NCBI GenBank assembly: GCA_050183765.1
Contig: JBFXAZ010000004.1
Coordinates: 37,650-101,649 of the forward strand
Length of the DNA: 64,000 bases
Source: JAFAZJ01 sp050183765
GTDB lineage: Bacteria; Pseudomonadota; Alphaproteobacteria; Reyranellales; Reyranellaceae
Reading direction: 5' to 3'
Part shown: positions 58,002-64,000 of the stretch, in pieces
Numbering within the stretch: the first letter of the stretch is position 1
Layout of the letters: each line of letters starts with the position of its first letter
Notes under the pieces: model-generated
Database searches by the model: none
Seen by the model: only the letters and a program-made list of their open reading frames with translations
Told to the model about the DNA's origin: nothing
Translations under genes and position numbers: made by a program

Positions 58002-58691
58002 TCAGTCGCCCAGGCTCTCGTGGATGAGATGCACCGGCGCCTGCAGCCAGACCTGGCGGTTGGCCTTGGCGCGCGGCTGCTGCAGGGGATAGAGCGTCAG
58101 CCGCTTGCCGCGGGCGCGCGGCTGGGCGACCCAGGCGGCGAGCGACAGACGCAGGTTGTGCATCGTCCACTCCATCGCGTGGGTGCCGAGATACTCGGGC
58201 TCCTTGGCGCCGCGCCGCGTCATCTGCTTGATGGTGGTCAGCAGGCAGACGCGGTAGCCGAGGCCCGGATAGGGGCTGTCGGGATCCTCGACGGTCTCGA
58301 AGTCCGCGCTCGACAGCGACGGCCGCCGCGGCATCGACTGGCTGGGCTTGTAGGGATGGCTATGGAAGTCGCCGATGAAGCGCCAGTTCGGCCAGTAGGC
58401 CGAGACGATCGCGTTCATCGTCTGCAGGCCGTGCTTCGACGGCGTCACCGAGGTGTGGTCGCGCTCGGCGTTGATGTCGGTGGTCGCCGCCTCGACGGTG
58501 AAGCACGGCTTGCCGTTGCGCAACGCGGTCTCGTAGCCCCACAGCAGGCCATAGGCCTCGAGATACTTGCGCGGCCGGCCCTTGCCGCGCGGCGGCGAGA
58601 CGCCGGAATAGCTCTCGATGGTGGCGAGCGTGATCGAGCGGAACGCCGACTCCGAGATGGTCACCAAATAGTCGAACTGCGCCTTGCCCAT
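58002..58691 (-). CDS. JAMM/MPN-like putative metalloprotease
   Basis: 229 residues, start at 58691 with GGGAAGGGAACGG upstream. The sequence DFHSHPYKPSQSM...SLSSAD gives the H-x-H (H110, H112) and S-x-x-D (S127, D130) of JAB/MPN+ zinc isopeptidases, with a longer spacer than in Rpn11. The conserved Glu is not unambiguous, possibly in EAYGLLWGYE. Bacterial JAMM proteins cleave ubiquitin-like or sulfur-carrier tails or regulators (RadC-, ThiS-linked); no such partner is seen here. Function unknown. Confidence 0.75.
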   Translation of the reverse strand: MGKAQFDYLVTISESAFRSITLATIESYSGVSPPRGKGRPRKYLEAYGLLWGYETALRNGKPCFTVEAATTDINAERDHTSVTPSKHGLQTMNAIVSAYWPNWRFIGDFHSHPYKPSQSMPRRPSLSSADFETVEDPDSPYPGLGYRVCLLTTIKQMTRRGAKEPEYLGTHAMEWTMHNLRLSLAAWVAQPRARGKRLTLYPLQQPRAKANRQVWLQAPVHLIHESLGD

Positions 58692-58782
58692 TTCAACCGT
58701 TCCCTTCCCGGGCGCCGCGATGTTGCCCAAACGCCGCGTGGCTGGGTAGGCTGTTGTCCTGTGTCGTGAGCGGGGGATCGCC

Positions 58783-60108
58783 ATGATATCGCGCGAGCAG
58801 AACGATCTCATCACCCGCACCGGGCCGGGGGCACCATGCGGCACGCTGATGCGGCAATACTGGCAACCCGTGGCGCTCGCGGTGGAGCTGCACGGACCCC
58901 GCCCATTGCGTCCAGTCCGGCTGCTGGGACAAGATCTTGTGGTCTTCCGCGACGAGGCCGGAAAGCTGGCGCTGATCGACCGCGACTGCCCGCATCGCGG
59001 CGCCGACCTCGCCTATGGCCGGCTGGAGGATGGCGGGCTGCGCTGCCCGTTCCATGGCTGGCTGTTCGACGTGTCAGGCAACTGCCGGGAGATGCCGGGC
59101 GAGCCCGACGGCGGCGGCGCGCTGTGCCAGCGGGTGAAGCAGAAGACCTATCCGGTGGTCGAGCGTGCGGGGATCATCTGGGGTTACCTCGGCGCCGGCG
59201 AGCCGCCCGCCTTCCCGGATTTCGACTGCTTCATCGCGCCCGACAGCCACGTATTCGCCTTCAAGGGCCACATGGACTGCAACTGGCTGCAGGCGCTGGA
59301 GGTCGGCATCGATCCGGCGCACGCCTCCTTCCTGCACCGCTTCGAGGAGGACGAGACCGCCGGCGGCTCGAACACCTACGGTCGGCAGTTCCGCGCCGCC
59401 TCGATGGGCTCGGACATCCCGATGACCACCCTGCTGCGCGAGTTTCCGCGGCCCGACATCGACGTGCATCCCGTGCCGTGGGGCCTGCGGCTATTCTCGC
59501 GCCGGCGCATCGATCAGCAGCGCACGCATCTGCGCGTGACCAACCTGATCTTCCCCAACGGGTTCCTGATCCCGCTGTCGGGCGAGATGACGATCACGCA
59601 GTGGCACGTGCCAGTCGACGACACCTCGAACTACTGGTACGCGGTCTTCACCAGCTTCGGCGGGCCGGTCGACAAGAAGACCATGACCGAGCAGCGCCTC
59701 GAGCTCTATCAGCTGCCCGACTACAAGCCGCGCCTGGGGCGCCACAACGAGTGGGGCTACGACGCCGCCGAGCAGCGCAGCAAGACCTTCACCGGCATGG
59801 GCTTCGACATCAACGTGCACGACCAGTGGGCCTGCGAGTCGCAGGGCGCGATCCAGGACCGTACGCGCGAGCATCTCGGCACCACCGACAAGGCGATCAT
59901 CGCCAACCGCAGGCTGCTGGTGAAGGCGATCGAGCAGGCCCAGGCCGGCGAACGCCCGCCGATGGTGCTCGATCGCGCGTCGGCGGCTGGCATGACCGGC
60001 CCGGCGACGATGGACGCGATCGGGCCTACCGAGGGCTGGGAAAGCTTCTGGCCCGAGATCGACCGCAAGCGCCGCGATGCGGCGCCGTGGAAGCGATCGG
60101 CGGCATGA
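58783..60108 (+). CDS. Rieske non-heme iron oxygenase (phthalate-dioxygenase-like)
   Basis: 441 residues, single-component alpha-type oxygenase. Rieske ligands: C69-P-H71 and C88-x-x-H91 (DCPHRGADLAYG, CPFHGWLFD). The catalytic iron site follows in LEVGIDPAHASFLHR (D177, H180, H185). Long C-terminal part as in aromatic demethylases/phthalate 4,5-dioxygenases. It needs a reductase/ferredoxin, and the pair at 56176-57915 is nearby. First gene of the catabolic string; substrate probably an aromatic compound. Confidence 0.92.
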   Translation: MISREQNDLITRTGPGAPCGTLMRQYWQPVALAVELHGPRPLRPVRLLGQDLVVFRDEAGKLALIDRDCPHRGADLAYGRLEDGGLRCPFHGWLFDVSGNCREMPGEPDGGGALCQRVKQKTYPVVERAGIIWGYLGAGEPPAFPDFDCFIAPDSHVFAFKGHMDCNWLQALEVGIDPAHASFLHRFEEDETAGGSNTYGRQFRAASMGSDIPMTTLLREFPRPDIDVHPVPWGLRLFSRRRIDQQRTHLRVTNLIFPNGFLIPLSGEMTITQWHVPVDDTSNYWYAVFTSFGGPVDKKTMTEQRLELYQLPDYKPRLGRHNEWGYDAAEQRSKTFTGMGFDINVHDQWACESQGAIQDRTREHLGTTDKAIIANRRLLVKAIEQAQAGERPPMVLDRASAAGMTGPATMDAIGPTEGWESFWPEIDRKRRDAAPWKRSAA

Positions 60109-60134
60109 TGTCCTTCCCTCCTTCTTTCGATCCT

Positions 60135-60260
60135 ACCTTCCCCCGGAGGGGGAAGGTGGCGCGCGCAGCGCGACGGATGGGGGATGTTTCAACAGAATCG
60201 GTTTCCGTCTTCGACATCCCCCATCCGCCCCGCGGGCACCTTCCCCCTCCGGAGGAAGGT
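60135..60260. repeat. Composite palindromic element (CCTTCCCCC / CGGATGGGGGATGT)
   Basis: Nested symmetry: a perfect 10-pair hairpin (ACCTTCCCCC-GGA-GGGGGAAGGT) at the left, CGGATGGGGGATGT, a spacer of 26 bases, the exact complement ACATCCCCCATCCG, and an ACCTTCCCCCTCCGGAGGAAGGT hairpin at the right. It sits between the Rieske and glutamine-synthetase-like genes. Structure resembles the 18998-19160 element. Confidence 0.8.
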
Positions 60261-60271
60261 AAGGACACGGC

Positions 60272-61708
60272 ATGAGCCTGGTCGAACGCTTCGGGCTGTG
60301 GAGTCCCACGCAGGTCGAGGCGGCGCGGGAGGTGCTGCGCCGGGTCCAGGCCGAGCGCCTGGAGGTCATCCGCCTGTCCTTCGCCGACCAGCACGGCGTG
60401 CTGCGCGGCAAGTCGGTGACGGCGGCGGCGCTGGAATCGTCGATGACGAGCGGCGTGGGCGTCACCACCACCTTGCTGGCCAAGGACACCGCGCATCGCA
60501 CCGTCTTCCCCGCCTTCACGCCCGGCGGCGGCTTCGGCATGAAGGAGATGGAAGGCGCCGCCGACGCGCTGATGATCGCCGATCCGACGACCTTCAGGGT
60601 GCTGCCCTGGGCGCCGAAGACCGGCTGGATGCTGTGCGATCTGTATTTCGCCAGCGGTCAGCCGGTGCCGTTCTCGACCCGCGATCTGTATCGCCGCGTG
60701 CTGGCGAAGCTCGCCGACGCCGGCTTCGATTTCGTCGCCGGCCTCGAGGTCGAGTTCCACGTCTTCAAGCTGGAAGATCCGAAGCTGCACCTGTCCGACT
60801 CGGGCCAGCCCGGATCGCCGCCGGAGATCTCGCTGCTGACCACCGGCTACCAGTACCTCACCGAGCAGCGCTACGACCTGTTCGATCCGGTGTTCGAGAT
60901 CCTGCGGCGCGACATGCTGCAGCTCGGCCTGCCCCTGCGCACGGTCGAGCTGGAGTACGGGCCCAGCCAGTGCGAGTTCACCTTCGCGCCCGGCATCGGA
61001 CTCGAATCGGCCGACACCATGGTGCTGTTCCGCTCGGCGGTGAAGCAGATCGCGCGGCGCCACGGCTATCACGCCACCTTCATGTGCCGGCCGCGCCTGC
61101 CCAACGTGATGTCGAGCGGCTGGCACCTGCATCAGTCCCTGCGCGACCGCCGGTCGGGCACCAACGCCTTCGTCACCGAGGATGCGGTGCGGCCGTTCTC
61201 CGATGTCGCGCGGCGCTGGCTCGCCGGCCTGCTGGCGCATGCGCGCGGCGCCACCGCCTTCAGCACGCCGACGCTCAACGGCTACAAGCGCTACCGCCCC
61301 TATTCGCTCGCCCCCGACCGCGCGATCTGGGGCCGCGACAATCGCGGCGTCATGGTGCGTGCGCTGGGCGGTCCTGGCGATCCGGCCACGCGACTGGAGA
61401 ACCGCGTCGGCGAGCCGACGGCGAACCCGTACCTCTATATGGCGTCGCAGGTGGTGAGCGGTCTCGACGGACTGGCGCGCGATCTGGAGCCGGGGCCATC
61501 GGCCGACATGCCCTACGAGACCAAGGCGGCGATGCTGCCGACCAGTCTCGGCGAGGCGCTGGCCGCACTGCGGCAGGACGCGGTGCTGGTCGATGGCTTC
61601 GGCGAGGGCTTCGTGTCGTACTATTCCAAGATCAAGGAGCACGAGCTGGCGCGCTTCCAGGCGGAGGTCACCGAGTGGGAGCAGCGCGAGTATTTCGAAC
61701 TGTTCTGA
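60272..61708 (+). CDS. Glutamine-synthetase-family ligase (gamma-glutamyl-amine type)
   Basis: 478 residues. The catalytic beta-barrel motifs include FVAGLEVEFHVFK (metal Glu), VELEYGPSQCEFTFAPG, the ATP region FMCRPRLPNVMSSGWHLHQSL and NRVGEPTANPYLYMASQV with the C-terminal Arg/Glu loop. The length and the WHLHQSL form fit GlnT/PuuA-like enzymes that attach glutamate to amines rather than GlnA. There is no adenylylation-site loop of GlnA-I. Downstream RidA, SDR and crotonase genes suggest a nitrogenous catabolic pathway. Exact amine unknown. Confidence 0.88.
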   Translation: MSLVERFGLWSPTQVEAAREVLRRVQAERLEVIRLSFADQHGVLRGKSVTAAALESSMTSGVGVTTTLLAKDTAHRTVFPAFTPGGGFGMKEMEGAADALMIADPTTFRVLPWAPKTGWMLCDLYFASGQPVPFSTRDLYRRVLAKLADAGFDFVAGLEVEFHVFKLEDPKLHLSDSGQPGSPPEISLLTTGYQYLTEQRYDLFDPVFEILRRDMLQLGLPLRTVELEYGPSQCEFTFAPGIGLESADTMVLFRSAVKQIARRHGYHATFMCRPRLPNVMSSGWHLHQSLRDRRSGTNAFVTEDAVRPFSDVARRWLAGLLAHARGATAFSTPTLNGYKRYRPYSLAPDRAIWGRDNRGVMVRALGGPGDPATRLENRVGEPTANPYLYMASQVVSGLDGLARDLEPGPSADMPYETKAAMLPTSLGEALAALRQDAVLVDGFGEGFVSYYSKIKEHELARFQAEVTEWEQREYFELF

Positions 61709-61727
61709 CAGGGAGGGGAGGAAAACC

Positions 61728-62123
61728 ATGGCCAAACGCACGCGCGTCACGTCGCCGAAGGTGGCCGAGCCGCCGCCGCAGCGCTGGTCCAACTGCATCC
61801 GCGTGGGTGACATGGTCTGGGTTGCCGGCATGACCGCTCGCACAGGCGACAAGGTCAACGGCGCCGACGAGTACGAGCAGTCCAAGACCATCTTCAGCAA
61901 GATCAAGGATCTCGTCGAAGCCGCCGGCGGGCAGATGAACGACGTGGTCAAGGTGACGATCTTCGTCACCAACATCGCCAACAACACCGGCGTGTGGAAG
62001 GCGCGCGCCGAGTTCTTCACCGGCAATTTCCCGACCAGCACGCTGGTCGAAATCTCAGCCCTGGCCTCGCCGGATCTGCTGGTCGAGATCGAGGCCGTGG
62101 CCATGATCGGATCGAGCAGCTGA
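61728..62123 (+). CDS. RidA-family protein (enamine/imine deaminase type)
   Basis: 131 residues, canonical length. Starts at the ATG 61728 behind GGGAGGGGAGGAAAACC, one of the strongest ribosome sites in the window. YjgF landmarks: VWVAGMTART, AGGQMNDVVKVTIFVTNI and LVEIEAVAMI at the C-terminus. The position of the catalytic Arg of RidA is changed (the region before the last strand reads TSTLVEISALASPDLLVEIE), so activity could be different. It lies 19 bases after the ligase and 1 base before the SDR. Confidence 0.92.
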   Translation: MAKRTRVTSPKVAEPPPQRWSNCIRVGDMVWVAGMTARTGDKVNGADEYEQSKTIFSKIKDLVEAAGGQMNDVVKVTIFVTNIANNTGVWKARAEFFTGNFPTSTLVEISALASPDLLVEIEAVAMIGSSS

Positions 62124-62124
62124 C

Positions 62125-62970
62125 ATGGCCGACGCCCTTCCCGAGCACCGCATGGATGGCAAGGTCGCCATCGTCACCGGCGCCGGCTCGCGCGCCGACG
62201 GCATCGGCAATGGCCGCGCCGCCTCGATCCTGATGGCGCGCGCCGGTGCGAAGGTGCTGCTGATCGACACGATGGCCGACTGGGCCGAAGCCACGGCCAG
62301 GATGATCCGCGAGGAAGGCGGTACCTGCCAGGTGCAGACGGCCGACGTCACAGACGCCGCGCAATGCCAGGCGGCGGTGAAGGCCGCGGTCGATGCCTGG
62401 GGCCGGCTCGACGCGCTGGTCAACAACGTCGGCGTCGGCGGCCCGGTGGGCAACGCGGTCGACATCGACCTCGCCGCCTTCGACCACGCCATGCGCATCA
62501 ACGTCACCTCGATGGTGGCGATGGCGAAGTACGCCATCCCCGAGATGCGCAAGCTCGGATCGGGCGCGATCGTCAACATCGCCTCGGTGGCGGGCCTGCG
62601 CGGCGGCCATCCCAGCCTGCTCTACCCGACCTCCAAGGGCGCGGTGGTGCAGCTCACGCGCGCCATGGCGGCGCATCACGGCCGCGAGGGCATCCGCGTC
62701 AACTGCATCGCGCCGGGCATGGTCTACACGCCGATGGTCTATTCGCGCGGCATGACGCCGGAGCAGCGCGAGCTCAGGCGCAAGCGCTCGCTGCTGCAGG
62801 TCGAGGGCAGCGGCTGGGATGTCGGCCACGCCGTGCTCTATCTGTGCAGCGAGGCGTCGCGCTGGGTGACCGGCGTGATCCTGCCGGTCGACGCCGGCGC
62901 CACGGCAGGCTCGGCCGAATCGCCCTCGCCCACCGGCGACTATCTCGGCAAGCCCAAGGCAGCGGAGTGA
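62125..62970 (+). CDS. SDR-family oxidoreductase
   Basis: 281 residues. Cofactor loop TGAGSRADGIGNGRA has the same extended form as the SDR at 19157-19945. VNNVGVGGPVGNA, catalytic Ser in NIASVAG, YPTSKGAVV (Y-x-x-x-K) and ending SRWVTGVILPVDAG follow. A 22-residue tail after the normal end (SPSPTGDYLGKPKAAE) is unusual. Probably a hydroxyacyl or alcohol dehydrogenase in the same pathway as its neighbours. Confidence 0.93.
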   Translation: MADALPEHRMDGKVAIVTGAGSRADGIGNGRAASILMARAGAKVLLIDTMADWAEATARMIREEGGTCQVQTADVTDAAQCQAAVKAAVDAWGRLDALVNNVGVGGPVGNAVDIDLAAFDHAMRINVTSMVAMAKYAIPEMRKLGSGAIVNIASVAGLRGGHPSLLYPTSKGAVVQLTRAMAAHHGREGIRVNCIAPGMVYTPMVYSRGMTPEQRELRRKRSLLQVEGSGWDVGHAVLYLCSEASRWVTGVILPVDAGATAGSAESPSPTGDYLGKPKAAE

Positions 62971-62985
62971 ACGGAGGAAACGGCC

Positions 62986-63855
62986 ATGACCGAGAACCAG
63001 ACGATCCTCTACAGCAAGCCGCGGCCACACGTGGCGCACCTGGTGCTGAACCGCCCGGAGACACGAAACGCGCAGGACACGGCATTCCTGTACGCGCTCA
63101 ACGACGCCTTCGACCGCGCGGCGCAGGACGACGACGTGAAGGTCATCGTGCTGTCGGCGGTCGGCCCGCATTTCTCGTCGGGTCACGACCTGCGCGAGAA
63201 GGGCGGCCACGACAACATGCGCAAGCACGAGACGGTCGAGACCTGGAGCGGCTTCGGCAAGCCCGGCGCCGAGGCGCAGTTCGCGCGCGAGAAGGAGATC
63301 TACATCGGCTTTTGCGAGCGCTGGCGCAACATCCCCAAGCCGACCATCGCGGCGGTGCACGGCAAGCTGATCGCCGGCGGCCTGATGCTGATGTGGCCCT
63401 GCGACCTGATCGTCGCCGCCGACGACACCGCCTTCCTCGACCAGACCGTGGCGATGGGCGTGGGCGGTGCGGAGTTCTTCATGCACCCCTGGGAGATGGG
63501 CGTGCGCAAGGCCAAGGAATTCCTGTTCACCGCCGACTGGATCGAGGCCAGAGAGGCGCTGCGCCTGGGCATGGTCAACCATGTCGTGCCGCGCCAGGAG
63601 CTGCTCGACTTCACCTTCGCCATGGCCGAGCGCATCGCGCAGAAGCCGATGTTCGCGCTGAAGCTGGTGAAGGAGGCGGTCAACGCCGCCCAGGACGCGC
63701 AGGGAAGGCGCACGGCGATGCAGGTGTCCTTCGCGCTGCACCACCTCGCGCATGCGCACAACCAGCTCAACCACGGCACGCTGGTCGATCCCACCGGCCT
63801 GATGGGCCCGATGGCGACCAAGGCCAACGCGGCGAAGAAGCAGGCGGCGGAGTGA
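62986..63855 (+). CDS. Enoyl-CoA hydratase/isomerase family protein
   Basis: 289-residue crotonase. Oxyanion-hole blocks are AVGPHFSSGHDLREKG and HGKLIAGGLMLMWPCDLIVA; the next block, VAMGVGGAEFFMHPWEMG, has Glu at a catalytic position. An insertion of about 30 residues (GHDNMRKHETVETWSGFGK) between the two halves is longer than usual. GGAGGAAACGGCC precedes the ATG, which lies 15 bases after the SDR, so it is the last gene of that operon. Confidence 0.92.
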   Translation: MTENQTILYSKPRPHVAHLVLNRPETRNAQDTAFLYALNDAFDRAAQDDDVKVIVLSAVGPHFSSGHDLREKGGHDNMRKHETVETWSGFGKPGAEAQFAREKEIYIGFCERWRNIPKPTIAAVHGKLIAGGLMLMWPCDLIVAADDTAFLDQTVAMGVGGAEFFMHPWEMGVRKAKEFLFTADWIEAREALRLGMVNHVVPRQELLDFTFAMAERIAQKPMFALKLVKEAVNAAQDAQGRRTAMQVSFALHHLAHAHNQLNHGTLVDPTGLMGPMATKANAAKKQAAE

Positions 63856-63878
63856 TTGTCCTTCTCCCTGCGAAGGCG

Positions 63879-64000
63879 CTACGGGATGCACAGATGTCTG
63901 AGCTGCCATCCTGCGACGAGAGCGTGGAAGTAGTCGAGGCCATGGCGGAAGGTGATGGGTCCAGGCGGCTTGGCGGAAGCGTAGCCGTTCCAGCCGCCGA
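63879..64000 (-). CDS. IS4-like transposase, C-terminal fragment at window edge
   Basis: The last 39 residues before a TAG stop read GGWNGYASAKPPGPITFRHG...GWQLRHLCIP. The GGW(N/K)GYA-x-x-PPG-x(4)-RG pattern is typical of the C-terminus of IS4-family transposases. The rest lies beyond the window. The stop abuts a broken copy of a CTTCTCCC-type repeat (63860-63878), which may be the insertion point. Confidence 0.6.
   Translation of the reverse strand, partial: GGWNGYASAKPPGPITFRHGLDYFHALVAGWQLRHLCIP

Overview
The window is a 64 kb piece of a GC-rich (roughly two-thirds G+C by eye) bacterial chromosome, most likely from an alphaproteobacterium. The evidence is the conserved alphaproteobacterial gene string pyrF - trpF - trpB - trpA - accD - folC, all on the minus strand, an hmuSTUV-type heme uptake set with hemP, and many intergenic palindromes of the kind common in Rhizobiales and Rhodospirillales. 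A Reyranella- or Rhodospirillales-like host is a guess. Coding density is very high: no gap between genes exceeds about 200 bases. I saw no rRNA, tRNA or CRISPR array.

Layout. 1-6.4 kb: truncated cytochrome P450, lone Flp pilin, PatB-type lyase, PhoD phosphatase, TauD-like dioxygenase, SMP-30 lactonase. 6.6-11.1 kb: macA-macB-outer-membrane-factor efflux operon. 11.3-12.2 kb: a GrdB/PrdB-like gene with an in-frame TGA that is best read as selenocysteine. 12.4-23 kb: mixed metabolic genes (MFS exporter, a redoxin-prolyl-hydroxylase fusion, nitroreductase, TPR protein, Asp-box protein, aldo/keto reductase, SDR, aspartate dehydrogenase), then a membrane protein and a VWA/MoxR pair that runs to 24 kb. 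24-41 kb: the folC-accD / trpA-trpB / trpF-pyrF string, split by a block (dacA, a metallo-hydrolase, a propeller protein, a zeta-like toxin pair) and by an oppositely oriented heme uptake island (receptor, hemP, hmuS, hmuT, hmuU, hmuV). 41-49.4 kb: nhaA, a BI-1 protein, a ybbA/ybbP-like ABC pair divergent from tesA, a VOC protein and an enoyl-CoA hydratase.

49.4-53.1 kb is a conspicuous low-GC island with three consecutive genes: a DNA methyltransferase, a 643-residue ATPase with an unassigned N-terminal domain of about 210 residues, and an HNH-type nuclease. I read it as a restriction/defence cassette, with a Septu-like ATPase+HNH core next to a modification enzyme.

53.1-64 kb returns to host composition: a small cyclotransferase-like protein, a class III aminotransferase-fold enzyme with an APH kinase (a possible kinase/phospho-lyase pair), a ferredoxin/ferredoxin-reductase pair, a JAMM-motif protein, then a catabolic string (Rieske oxygenase, glutamine-synthetase-like ligase, RidA, SDR, enoyl-CoA hydratase). 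The window ends in the C-terminus of an IS transposase.

The two observations most worth pursuing are the selenoprotein gene at 11266-12213, which automated callers would split in two, and the methyltransferase-ATPase-HNH island.
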